Positions 10,502-21,600 of a stretch of DNA of 64,000 nucleotides are shown piece after piece. Position 1 is the first letter of the stretch, and every line of letters begins with the position of its first letter. The notes beneath the pieces are model-generated. The model was not told the origin of the DNA, did no database searches, and was given only the letters and a program-made list of their open reading frames with translations. Origin of the DNA: Xylaria sp. FL1777. Lineage: Eukaryota; Ascomycota; Sordariomycetes; Xylariales; Xylariaceae. The DNA lies in contig MU400571.1 of assembly GCA_022578965.1 (NCBI GenBank), forward strand, positions 124,001 to 188,000, in the 5' to 3' direction. The translations under genes were made by a program, and so were the position numbers.

Positions 10502-12535
10502 ATGGACCGGTCAATAGCGTGCGATGCCGATGTGGCCAAACCCGTGCCAAAGGATATGAGCCATCATTATTCCGACCTCACCAAGGCACGGAAGCCCAAT
10601 GCGCTCAAGATGTTCTATAAGTTCTTTTCCATCCCGGGCATTGGTAATCTCGCTGGTGGTTCGTACAAACAAAACCCAGACTTGGTCTGACGCGCCTCGT
10701 TCTTTCACTCGTGCTTACATTGAGGTTGTCCGACTTCAGGTCTTCCCAACGCCCAATTCTTTCCCTTCGATACACTCGAGGCTCAGTCTGCGCATCCGCA
10801 CCGATGGACACCGACGCCGAACCGCCGCGGTGGCGATGATGCCATCTCCTCCGCCCCTGCTTTGGGAAAGGGGTCGGCCGACGGCCCGAAGACCGCTGCT
10901 CACGTCGTCGTCCCTCACGATGCCGATACCGCTGATCTCACCAAGAAGATCGATCTTACTACTGCCCTCCAGTATGGCCAGGCTTCGGGATATCCTCCTC
11001 TGGTTTCGTTCATTCGTCAGTTCGCTCGCGAATGCCTGCACCCCAATGTCCCTTATGAGGGGGGACCCGAGGTTGCCATAACTGTCGGGTCGACAGACGG
11101 ATTTTCCAAGGTGCTCGATGTCTTCACCAATATCTGGGTAGAAGGGAAAAATGATATTCGTGAGCGACCTGGTTTGTTGGCTGAGATATTCATATATCCT
11201 AGTATTTTGAACCAATCTCGACCTAGGGGCATCCAGGTCTGCCCTGTCGAAATGGATGACGAGGGCATGGCACCCTATGGCCCTGGTGGATTGGAAGATG
11301 TTTTGGCAAACTGGGATGATGCCAAGGGCAAGCGACCCCATCTGCTGTATACCGTCTCGTGAGTTCTTCTTACCCCTGATCTTCTATCTGCAAACGTGGA
11401 TAGACAGTCCTGCGCGTCAATGAACAAGAAGCTTACTAATATGGTGCATATCAGAATGGGTCATAACCCAACGAGCGGGATTCTCTCACTTCAGCGGAGG
11501 AAGGACCTGTATGAGATATGTAGCAAGTATGACGTGATTATTGTCGAAGACGACCCTTACTGGTATCTCCAATTCCCATCGGCGGAGATCGAGGAAGCAA
11601 AGGCACGCAATAAGCCGATTCCCGAGCTCAAGGCTGCTAATACCTTGCCAAAGAAGTCGGGTTACCCTTTCATAGACTCACTGACGCCTTCTTTTCTGAA
11701 TGTTGACGTCGATGGGCGGGTTGTTCGGTTAGATACATTCTCCAAGACAGTTGCACCTGGTTGCCGGCTTGGTTGGGTTACCGCGACGCCCGAAATTTGT
11801 GAACGTATCGTTCGTGTGGGCGAGACTAGTACCCAGCAGCCCTCGGGTTTTGTCCAGGCGATGATTGCTGAAAGCATAATCGGGCCGCAGCCCGAGGCTG
11901 TGGCCGCTTTTACCTCGAGGCCGCTGAAAGACCGAGCTACCTTTACCGGCTGGAAGATGGATGGTTGGGTACGGTGGCTCGCGGGCTTACGTGGCGAATA
12001 CGAAAGGCGCATGAATGCAATGTGCAGCCTGCTCGAAGAGAACGCGTATCAACTGAAGCAATCAACGCCTGTTCGTGATGCTGACTCGGACTGGGGCGTC
12101 ATCACGAAGACCAGGCTGTATGAGTTCAAATGGCCGCGGGGCGGCATGTTTTTATGGGTTAAAATTCACTTCGAGGATCACCCGCTGTTTGGGGCGATAG
12201 GGTCTCAGGGTAACAAGATCAATGGAACGGCGCTCGCGACAGCGCTCATGATATTCTTAACACATAAGCCACACCTGGTCCTTGCAAGCCCGGGAATGTT
12301 ATTCAGTACCACTCCGCAAATAGCCGCTCAACAAGGTTGGTCCTACTTCCGCCTGTGCTTTGCCGCGGAGACGGATGAAATGAATAGTGCCTGCTCGGTA
12401 CGGTTCGGGCAAGGCATACAGAAGTTCTGGCGCATTAAGAAGGTCGTGGAGCTTGAGGCTCTCCTGGAGGAAGCAGGCACACTTGAGGCCGAGGAATTTG
12501 AGGGATTGACGAGTATGGGCTCGCTGGGCTGCTAG
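10502..12535 (+). CDS. Aromatic amino acid aminotransferase (Aro8-like, class I/II PLP enzyme)
   Basis: The three exons (10502-10658, 10740-11358, 11455-12535) give 618 aa. It is a PLP-dependent transaminase of the Aro8/kynurenine-aminotransferase-like fungal group, interconverting aromatic amino acids and their 2-oxo acids. Landmarks in order: IPGIGNLAGGLPN spanning the first junction, LQYGQASGYPPLVSFIRQF, VGSTDGFSKVLDVF, the VSMGHNPTSG junction at intron 2 (Asn-Pro contacting the cofactor), IVEDDPYWYLQF with its Asp for the pyridine nitrogen, and LDTFSKTVAPGCRLGW with the Schiff-base lysine. GGMFLWVKI and the carboxylate-binding arginine in WSYFRLCFA follow. Both introns have good donors, and removing them restores the conserved frame. 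It is somewhat longer than yeast Aro8. The exact substrate preference cannot be read from the sequence. Confidence 0.93.
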
Positions 12536-13270
12536 GTTTTAAATCGGTAGGCGATATACCTTGGCAGGTAGGTTGGATGTATGGTCATTCTTAATACCTA
12601 AAAGCTACATAGGTAGACGCCCTATTAAAGTACAGATCAGAGTACCTATATAAAGTTAATATTTGAAGAAGCTCTCAAACTTAACTGAGCGGGGTGTAAT
12701 GGCGGAGACTTTTGTGTACTTACATCATATCATGATGTACCACCTAATCATGCATACCATCGGCCGTCTTTGCACTACACACCAACTAATATTATCGCCA
12801 AGAGTCTAACTAACTATTAGTGGCAAGAATAAAACAGAATAGGACCTTTAGACGTTAAAGTCTAGTTTTTAAGATTAAGTAGCAGCATCAAGTCTACAAT
12901 CCCATTAGCTCCTGTTTAAATCTAAGGATCAGTCGTGTGAAAATCGCTTAATTGAGTGGTCCTAAAAAGCCATGAATCCGGAACCATGAGGAACAGTTTA
13001 TACCGTCCAGCCTGTTACATTGAAGGGAAATGGCAGACTTTAAGATCACGAATTGTAGTGCTTTCACTAATTGGACCCTTGAGAGGGACAGCATTTCGCT
13101 AACCAAGCACGAAAGACATGAAAAACAAAAGTTTAGAGCATAGAAATGATCATAATGATAATTCCATTGATTCACGAGACCCTATGAACCCATTACGCCC
13201 ATAATAATCGCAACCCAATGCTCTCTTATCCGTTTTCCTTTAGACAAGCTGCTCACCAAGCTAGTCTGAC
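12536..13270. other. Convergent intergenic region
   Basis: These 735 bases lie between the convergent 3' ends of the aminotransferase and L4 genes. They are A/T-rich with no coding potential that I recognise and presumably contain both polyadenylation regions. Confidence 0.4.
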
Positions 13271-14593
13271 TTAGTCCTCCTTCAGTACACTGAGGAAGGC
13301 CTCGGGGGTCTTGGGGGGCTTGCCAGCCTCCTTCTTCTGCTGGCCGAGCTCCTTCTTGACGAACGTTGAGTGGTAGGGGTTAAAGCGCAGCATGATCTGC
13401 TTGTTGCGCAGAGGATTCTTCTGAATACCAGAGCGTTTTGTCAGCGAGCTGCCCTTAGGGGCGTTGAGAACGCTCTGGATTTCAGAGCTGTTGATCAGAC
13501 GGGTCAGGTCGGCCTGAGCAACAAGGTTGGAAGGCAACAGGAAGTCCTTCTTGAGCTCGGATGGTGTGGTAGTGGTGCCGTAAATGCTGTCAAGGGCCTT
13601 GAAAGCAGCCGAAGTCCAGACGATGAATCGGCCGAGGTGGCCACCAGGGGCCAGCTGGAGAAGGTTGAGAGCGTAGACAGAGCTAGTCTCCACACCTGGC
13701 AAATTGCGGGTGCCCTTCACTAGCTCAGTGCCATCAACCTCGGGGTCGTAGATGACAAGAGGTCCACGTCTTTGACGGTGACGGCGGCCACGCAACTTGC
13801 CTTTTCCGGCTCGTAGCTTCTTGGACTTCTTGGACTTGATAACATCGGCGGAGGCGCCGACAGCAGACAGGATGGCGAAAGCGTTGGAGGTCTTGGCAGC
13901 AGCACCGCCCTCGAAAACGGTGGAGTCGATAACGAGGGGAACTTCGGGGACGCTAGAAATCCGGTGGCCGCGGGCCAGGAGAAGAGGGGCAACAGCGGAG
14001 GCAGCAAGAGCAGAGGCAGTAGCAAATCGCCTTCCCATTCATTGTCAGCTTCGAACGAGTTTCACAGTGTAAGTATTCGAGAAGGCCCACTTACTTCTGG
14101 CCCTGGTTGATCTTGATGTGCCACTTGCGCCAGATCTTGGTAGGGGCGAACATGCGACCGGAACGGCACATGTTACCGAAAGCAGCCTGGCCAGCACGGT
14201 GAGTACCGCCACCGGAGACACGGGGGATACGGGCAACAGCACGACCTGCGCGTCACATTGTCAGCAATTACTTCCACGTCACCACTCAATGCACCACTCA
14301 ATGCCCATGCACTCCAATGCTATTCCCGGCTCTTACGAATGGCCACCCAATGTCGTGGACTACAGCATAGTGATAGCGGGCGACTAACCAGTTCCCCAAG
14401 ACTCGGCAGAGGTTTGGTGGCCGGCCTTCTCGCTCACGGCATAAGGCTGGCGCTTGTTCTTCGCCATGCCGGTATGGACCTGCTGAACAATGTCGGGTCG
14501 GATGGGAGATGCGAAGACGGTGGGGATGGGATGGGTAGCTCCTGAAGGAGCACCATCTTTGCCGATGATGGTGACGGTCGGTCTTGAGGCCAT
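13271..14593 (-). CDS. rpl4: 60S ribosomal protein uL4 (L4)
   Basis: The three exons on the minus strand (14593-14389, 14245-14095, 14030-13271) give 371 aa, close to fungal L4. The start [14 protein letters not shown] is typical. Exon 1 carries the N-terminal strand and the [20 protein letters not shown] block. Exon 2 carries the universally conserved loop reaching the peptide tunnel, [20 protein letters not shown] and [20 protein letters not shown]. Exon 3 begins [14 protein letters not shown] and includes [15 protein letters not shown], the basic [13 protein letters not shown] patch and a lysine-rich tail. Two introns within the first third of the gene are common in fungal ribosomal protein genes. 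The gene converges with the aminotransferase. Confidence 0.97.
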
Positions 14594-14957
14594 CTTGAAG
14601 TCGCTGGGCTATTTCCAAGAGCAAGGTCAGTCCTAGAAACCAAAAGACGGGAAGATCGCAAAATGTAGGGTTGAGCGATCGAAACTGGTTTTCGGGGATG
14701 AGGGCGGCGGGTATGGGCTGCGTGCGTACCTCGACTCTGTGGTGGATGGTCTGGAGAGATTCGGTTGGTGATAATTCTCAAGTCGAAAATTGACGGTTGA
14801 GGTCCGCAAATTAATTTTCTGTGTGGGAGTGGAGGGTTAATCGATTCGTTTGCGCCACTGTGGCCAGTTGTCTACCAATCCCGCCGGTCCGTGCCCAAGT
14901 GTCATACTATATCGCACCAATATCCCAGCCCTCTTGCCGCTTTTGCTCAGTGAGTAG

Positions 14958-14964
14958 GTACTAG
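14958..14964. repeat. Left target-site duplication, GTACTAG
   Basis: These seven bases abut the left end of the element at 14965-15393 and are repeated exactly, in direct orientation, at its right end. Confidence 0.75.
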
Positions 14965-15393
14965 CAGAAGCCAGTCCGAATGAAAATTTCACATACCCTT
15001 GAATACACCAAAACTTGACCACTTTAACCGCTTAGAAAATAACCAGATAAAATCAGAAAAATACAATATTAAGTAATAGGTTAGAGTTAAAGTCCGAGTA
15101 TACTCTTATATTTTTTTCGAATTTGTAGAAAACAAACTAAGCTTGTTATCTTATTTTAAAAGTTTAACAAAATAAAAAAATAACACTATTTTTTCCTACT
15201 AATATAAAACAGGTTTTATTAGTTATAATATATATATATATATATTAACTTATAGATAATTTTTTAAAGATTATTTTAATAATTTTTATTTATTTTTTAG
15301 AGTATTATATGCTAAAGACATTAGTTCGTAAAGTTGATGGCTTTTTACAGTCGGTTTAAGGGCGTGTGAAGTTTTCATTCGGACCCGCTTCTG
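14965..15393. mobile_element. MITE-like non-autonomous DNA transposon, 429 bp
   Basis: The element begins CAGAAGC and ends GCTTCTG. The inverted ends extend inward: 33 of the first 39 bases match the reverse complement of the last 39, and five of the six differences are transitions. Both sides are flanked by the direct repeat GTACTAG (14958-14964 and 15394-15400). The interior is extremely A+T-rich, includes a run of alternating TA near 15222-15245 and encodes nothing. The CAG...CTG termini and 7-bp (possibly decayed 8-bp) duplication suggest a hAT-related origin, but the superfamily is inference. The transition bias and A/T-rich core are compatible with repeat-induced point mutation. Confidence 0.75.
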
Positions 15394-15400
15394 GTACTAG
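15394..15400. repeat. Right target-site duplication, GTACTAG
   Basis: This is the exact direct copy of 14958-14964, immediately after the right terminus of the element. Confidence 0.75.
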
Positions 15401-15766
15401 GTATTACTTATGTATGCATTACATCCTTATGCAAGAAGATAAGTACTAAGGTATGCACCTAGGTAGTCATACCTAACAGTACCAACGAACGCACCTAGTA
15501 GTCTACTAATCACAGTAACTACCTACCTATCTCCGTGCTCGACATAATGCTATATTGTGGTATAGTAACCAAGCTACCTAGTCAACCTTAGTTATTCTCG
15601 AGTACTTTAGTTTTATTATTATGGGCTTACCAGCGTATAACTGACTGTAGCCGCACCATTTGCGCTCGAGAGGATAAGGTTCGAACCTATTCTACTTCAT
15701 TACGCTTATCTCGAGCGAAAGTTTACAATTAGGCATGTATATATATATACCTCCTGACCCCCTCAA

Positions 15767-16016
15767 AGATCTTATTATCCCTTTCTAAAAATCATCCAAG
15801 TGCCTTCCCTACTCCTTGGTAAACTCCACATCAAGCCAAAGCTCAAAATCACCCACCAAGCCGGCGATCAAATAAAAAGACGCCCCTTCGGAGATCTTCT
15901 CATTTTCCCTTCTAAAACATTATCTAAGAAGCCCCCCCTTACTTCCTGGTAAACTCTAAATCAAGTCAAAGGTCAGCAGCCTACTAAGCCGGCAATGAGT
16001 ACATAAATCAAAAGAC
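15767..16016. repeat. Imperfect tandem duplication, unit about 125 bp
   Basis: Unit 1 starts at 15767 and unit 2 at 15892. Both run in the same order: AGATCTT, a CCCTTYTAAAA block, TTCCTGGTAAACTC or its near copy, ATCAAGYCAAAG, AAGCCGGC, and an end in AAAAGAC. Many differences are transitions. No open frame runs through both units. The duplication lies just upstream of the small ORF at 16060. Confidence 0.7.
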
Positions 16017-16059
16017 TAACTACCTAGGTAGTACTTGAATAATAGGCACCTCTGTCGCG

Positions 16060-16455
16060 ATGACTTCTAAAGCTGCTTTTGAACCCGCGCCTATCGAATG
16101 GTCCGTATGGAGCGATCAAGTCGTTAACGGCCAACTTAACCCTGTTCTTCTCGATTTAGCAAACCGCGGCTATTATATACAATCCGAAGTATTGCATATA
16201 TCCGAACGATATGGCATTTTTTCGCCTGGTCCACCTCGCCTCCAGGTTTACGAAGGCCAAGCATCTGTTGTTGCCTATTATATCGTACTTTATATAGGCG
16301 TAGCGTTTGCATTCTTTTATTTCCTTTTAAGAAAATTAGGAAATTTTAATACAGGACTGTATGCTATTCCTTTAGTTACATTTATATTTATATTGGTCGA
16401 ACTATATATTGCACTAATACCCACCTCAGCGCAGACCAGGTTATGTTTGGGATAA
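16060..16455 (+). CDS. Hypothetical two-TM small protein
   Basis: A 131-codon open frame starts at ATG in MTSKAAFEPAPIEWSVWSDQ. The second half has two strongly hydrophobic segments, about residues 69-93 (VVAYYIVLYIGVAFAFFYFL) and 106-125 (IPLVTFIFILVELYIALIP). The length, regular amino-acid composition and absence of stops make it more coding-like than its surroundings. It resembles no family I know, and its A/T-ending codons differ from the conserved genes nearby. It may be a lineage-specific gene, an exon of a larger decayed gene, or chance. Confidence 0.35.
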   Translation: MTSKAAFEPAPIEWSVWSDQVVNGQLNPVLLDLANRGYYIQSEVLHISERYGIFSPGPPRLQVYEGQASVVAYYIVLYIGVAFAFFYFLLRKLGNFNTGLYAIPLVTFIFILVELYIALIPTSAQTRLCLG

Positions 16456-17501
16456 CTGGGGAGTTTAACGGAAATAATAGTACTAAAGTGGGCAATTACG
16501 ATTAATGCAAAAGATGTATTAGCAGCCGCAGGCTCGGTATAGTATCAATATATTCAGGAACCTTTGCTGCCTTAATCACTGTGCCTCTTGCCCGATGATG
16601 TTTTCCATTGCGTGATGTCCGCAACTATGTGATCTATGTCCACATCATGGACCTTTATGTCCGCATAATCTCACCGTTCGTGTCTAGGTAGATAGATACG
16701 TGTATGTATCTAGTAGCAGTGGTGTCCCGAGGAACATCATGTGACTTAGCACTTCCCAACTTATGTCGCCAGATACGTTCATTTCTGTAAGCTGCATAAA
16801 TGATCTTGCCTGGTGGTCTGTTATGTTCGAGCAACTTCCTAGGTAGTCGCTCAAACGGACAATCCTATAATACATACTGGAATCCGTTTTACAATAAACG
16901 GTCTTAGCTTTTGTGCAATTATGGATAATAATGATATGTTCTATTACAGATTATGCAGATTTTTATTCGGGCTCAGGCTAAAAGCGGCGTGGCTTAGGTT
17001 GGATTCCCATTCCGATTATATCTTGATTACATTTGATGCACTCTCAAGGTCACACCGGCCGACGTCTCAACCAGAAATTTAATTAGCATATCTCATAGCA
17101 GCGCGGCATAATCTTGGTGTGAATATGGATACGTCGCGCGTTGGCTAAAAATTCCATTTGCACTTCATCTTCAGACTTGGCAATCCTCTCTCATTATTAT
17201 TAATAGGCTAATAGTATAGGGTTATAGCAATGATAGGGCTGTTAGGAAACGAAGTAGATACAACGTCAAGCGCAGATACTTGTACATTGAGTGATTCGCG
17301 GGGCTAGTCGAATTCATGATTGATCATTATCTCGTATGAAAAATTATTCGCCACAGCCCTCACCATATGCAGAGCGAAACGTTGGGTTTCATTCCCAGCA
17401 ATACTCTCATGGCCATGGAGTGTGCATGGAAGACTGTCACCGAGGGAATTTCAGAGCTGAGCAAATATTCAGCATCAGCACTATTCACGCCGGCATTGGG
17501 A
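16456..17501. other. Intergenic region, no gene recognised
   Basis: About 1 kb of A/T-rich sequence without conserved frames. It should hold the 3' end of the eIF1 transcript on the minus strand at its right side. Confidence 0.35.
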
Positions 17502-18041
17502 CTAGAAGCCATGAACTTTGATTTTCTTAGCGTCGAGCTCCAGGCCATTGGAGTCGACTAAGAAATCCACTACGCAGGGTTAGTTTGATTGATCATGGTT
17601 GTTGAAAGTGTCTGACAAGGGGACACGCACGCATAACCTTGCGCTGGTCACCTTGGAGTTGAATAACTTCACCCATTTTACTATCCATCACGACAGTGCC
17701 ATTGCAAGCGAATTGCTTCTTGATGACAGTGAGAATCTTCTTTCGGTCAAACTTATTGGGCAACCCCTGAACAGTGGTCAAGGTCTTTCGGCCATTACGC
17801 TCTACGTTGATCAGTCACGCCGCGCAAAATGGGACATGGAGCAGCCACGACGGGAGCACTAACGTTGGATCCGAATGTGAACGTAGTCCTCTTGCTGACT
17901 CTTCACTTGGTTCGTGTCCTCGTCTGCCTCAGCATCATGGAAGGGATCTAGGCGTACGGATTACTTTAGCGGGGCCGTGAGAGTGCCATTTCCCTAGGGC
18001 AAGGGCTGCATACCGAAGGTCTTAAGGTTCTCGATGGACAT
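17502..18041 (-). CDS. sui1: Translation initiation factor eIF1 (SUI1)
   Basis: Four small exons on the minus strand (18041-18014, 17947-17864, 17801-17631, 17569-17502) join into an intact 116-aa protein, the usual eIF1 size. It binds the 40S subunit next to the P site and enforces start-codon selection. The start MSIENLKTFDPF is the classic fungal N-terminus. VHIRIQQRNGRKTLTTVQGL, KKFACNG-like KKQFACNGTVV and MGEVIQLQGDQRK form the SUI1 fold, and the protein ends KKIKVHGF. Introns have GTATGC, GTTAGT and GTGCGT donors and TAG acceptors. The last junction (QRKVMLDFLVD) was chosen because it restores the normal spacing; an alternative donor four bases upstream breaks the frame. Slight divergence from typical fungal eIF1 raises the possibility of a paralogue. 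Confidence 0.88.
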
Positions 18042-18591
18042 CTAGAACACTGAGTCTTCAAGGGTCTTGGAGGATGACGGAGTGAGAGTAAGTCTGTCGC
18101 ACAGCACGATATTCTAAAGTTAAAGCAGGGCTAGTTCTTTAGATGGAGTTGAGATATGGTGGTTTGGCAGCAGGTAAAGTGATAGACGAAGACAAAGGGT
18201 GGGGTAACCCAAAATAGGCCGCGATAAGGGACCCCACCATCTTCCCCGAGGTTTATCCTGTGCAGCCTTGACGCCACACCACCACTCCGCATTAGGTAGG
18301 TACGCTACACACTAGATAAGTAGATACTCAGATGATCGAGGTACAGATTCCTGCTTCAAGGATCTGTGATATAGGGAATATCATGCACTACCATTCAGAG
18401 AAAACACAGATTGTACATGGAAAAAGTTTTGGATACTCTGTATTTGCATCCTTAACTGTCCCGAGACTACTACGTATGTTGTATCATCCTTATAAGGATG
18501 CGGCTACATTGAGTGTACGGAGTACCTAGTTACGTAATCTATGTACTTCCACATACCTACTCTATGGCAAATAAAAACAAAACGTCATTAA

Positions 18592-18688
18592 TCCGAATTG
18601 GTGTAGTGGCTAACATTTGACGCTCTCATATCTGTTCTACCAGATTGAAGTCACCGTCAAGCCCGGGGTTCGATTCCCCGATTCGGAG
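18592..18688 (+). tRNA. tRNA-Glu (CTC) with a 25-nt intron
   Basis: The acceptor arms TCCGAAT and ATTCGGA pair over seven bases, with discriminator G at 18688. The D arm contains GGTGTAGTGGCTAACAT. The anticodon stem TGACG/CGTCA encloses the loop CTCTCAC with anticodon CTC at 18625-18627. A 25-nt intron (18629-18653) interrupts it after position 37, the canonical eukaryotic site. The T arm is CGGGG-TTCGATT-CCCCG and doubles as the B box. A TTTT stretch about 20 bases downstream can serve as the Pol III terminator. Confidence 0.95.
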
Positions 18689-21600
18689 TGAATTAGTGAT
18701 TAACTTTTATTTATTTTTATTCCTCTGGCCTTAACTAGTCTTTGGGGACTTTTAATCGCTAACTTCATCATAAAATTCCTTTGGAGTCAAAATTAAGGCC
18801 GCTTCATTTTGGGTAATAAAGACTGGTCTGCTCCTCTGTTGCTGATTTGTTGTATATGTATACATACTCTGTATGTTCCACGCTTTCGACTATGAGGGTA
18901 GGTGGTAATATAATAATGCGACACCATCGAAATCGCTGCTCGTTCTTCGCCATTCGCGCAGGCAATCACGAGCCTTCTATAACAGTAGTCAGCAAACATT
19001 AACAGGAGTGCATCCATACGAGCTGCCAGCATCACACGCTCATCTCAGCCGTAACAATAACGGTGAGCCATTAACCACAAGGGCAGTCGACAGGGGTACG
19101 TCCTCGTTCACATGCGTATACCGTAGTAATTTTGTCATACAGCCCTGATGTTCATATTCTGCCGTGCAACACCAGCTTTCCCCGAGAACATACTCGAGCA
19201 ATTTATCCGTACGTATCCGAATGCAAACCGAGTTGCTAAATCTCCTGGCATACCCCTGCTCAACTAGTCTACTGTGAATAGGTAGGTCGACGTCCTAGAA
19301 GTCGACCTCGCTATGTTTCTAGGGTGCCGTCATCAGCCGTCCGACTTGGGTTACAGTGATACCATGCTGCTGTCAGCAACAGTTTGCTTGTTGCATTCGA
19401 ACCATTGCTGACGGTCTGGCCAACGCCGTGTAGAAAACATTGCTTATACTCTGTGTTGAAGTTGCAATCACTGGGTTAAGTGATAACAGCGGTAAGGTTG
19501 CGAATAAATTAGCGAGCAGTCCGGATGACCCGACAGACGCCGGATGCATGTCGGAACAGTTCATCTACACTAGTATACACTAAATACGATAGTCTAGTGG
19601 TCGTGTATGCATAATTTGCCGTTCTTTAGCAACCACTGTGTGATATTGAGAAGTGCAAGTAGGTAGCGAGTCTAGTGTAGGTCGGACGACGTCGGCATCT
19701 ACGGCTGTATCATGGTGTGTTGCAGCATACCTAGGTACTAGGTAGCTCGGCTAATATACTTCAGGTAGTCTCTAATGGCGTACCATACGACATATGCACA
19801 GCTTCTCTAAATCGATCGGTACGCGACGCCATGCTTATCCCTTCTGTGCCGCTCCTGTCAGGTACAATATCGCTTGATACTCTTATAGCGACACGGGAAC
19901 GCAAATGTACTGTACCTACGCAGTATAGATACCGTATTGGTGTAGAGCTTGAGACATTGAATAATTGATCTTCTGCCAATGCTCCTAGTGCTGACCTGAC
20001 CGCCCTTGTCTGATAATATATTTGTTGTGACCTGTCTCGGTCTCTTGTACTTGGGATCCCCCACTTCGTGGCACCACAACAACGACATTATTTCCAACAG
20101 TAGCACATGTTTCGAGAGACATTAACCACATGGCGATAACAGTTCACATTTGAGATCTGAAGGCTCACGCTAGAGGGCTCATTGTAATTTCGGAATATGG
20201 ACCAATAATGGTCATCGCCTGGACGTGTGAATCGTTTCCGTACTCATGTATGGGGAATAAAAAGGACTACATAGGCGTTGTTCAGCCGTTCCTGGAGCAA
20301 AGTGCTTATTGACAAGCGATTACAACGCTATGGCTAATGTAAGACCAAACTATTCTGGATTCGACAAAATATCACTTCGGTCGCCTTGGTGAGCGACATG
20401 GAAAACTCTTCGAGCTGACAACGGCAACAGGGATGGGCACTTAAAGATCAACCTAGCGCGGTCTAGCCAGGTGAGCTGCGGGCCAGGATACACTATATCC
20501 GAGACACCCCTGGGGGTTCCTCGAAATCGCGGCTAGCCGTTGGGGCGTTCCGACCCTAGATCGGATTTAGGTCGCCTCGATCCATTCTCTCAAGATGTAG
20601 GTAGTGTAGACTACAAAGTTTAGTATTCGTTCTTATTTCTATATTCTCGTCTATTTGCCGATGCCCATATGAGTGGTTTGTGTCGTCGTACTATTTTACT
20701 AACTCATTGGCACATCTTAACTTGTTCTAGCAAAAAGAGTACTACCCACCATCGCAACCCTGATATCGGATGCTTTCAAACATAGAAACGGTTGTATCGT
20801 TCAAGCACGCTTTGGTTCTGTTGTCTTCTAGGAACCCGATGGTAATACGCTACACTAGATAGGTGCCCTGCGTGCTACCGACTACACTGCGGAGTCGAAC
20901 ACTTAGAGTACGGTATACGTACGCAAGCTGAAAGTACACTATTGCCTAGGATCGTTATACTATCACCTGAATACCAATATTTCACCTCAGGCACCATGGT
21001 TTGAGCAGCCCGAACCCCACAATGCTGAAGGTGTGGAGGTGAGAGGTCTGGCCGCTTTATGACGGTGCGGTGTCCCGGATACCTACGCTAAGCGAACCAC
21101 CAACCCTTCATCCATAGAATCCATAGAATCCATAGTGCCACACAGCTTCGACGAGTGACCGGGATTCGATGGCACCTAGTTCGGGAAAAAAGATCTTGTT
21201 TAGTTCGGTTTGTCCCGTGGACCCTGGAGATCCCACGTGTGGATTATTAGGTAACATCACATCTTTCTCCTTGACACTGCATACCTACCTACTACATATA
21301 CACCTACCACGCAGGGTATGTGCAGCACATATTGTCTCGGTCTCCATTTCACTTCTGTTGCTGGCTTGCATTAGTCGTTCGTTCCACCTCTTGCGGCTGG
21401 ATGGCCAGCAGCATCTCGTCCAATCCTATCACACCTATCAGCCACTTTTGTCAGTTCTCGCTCGTATTCTATCTCCCCTACTGCGGCACCTGAGCAGGGG
21501 TCGACAGGGACCACCATCGATCATGACGGCTAGTATACAAGGTCATACACATACCAATATGACTGGCAATTTATTATAGTATTAAAGTCCTTTCTCTTCT

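Larger units (their letters stand above)
14594..16059. other. Spacer upstream of L4, holding a MITE and a tandem duplication
   Basis: The left few hundred bases should contain the strong L4 promoter. The rest is occupied by the element at 14965-15393, an inverted repeat at 15664-15717 and the 125-bp duplication at 15767-16016, listed separately. No other gene was recognised. Confidence 0.45.

Noticed and set aside
21169..21579. 136-codon open frame upstream of the peroxidase
   Set aside because: Composition is like a translated pyrimidine-rich leader; no domain, and it ends just before the peroxidase promoter/leader.
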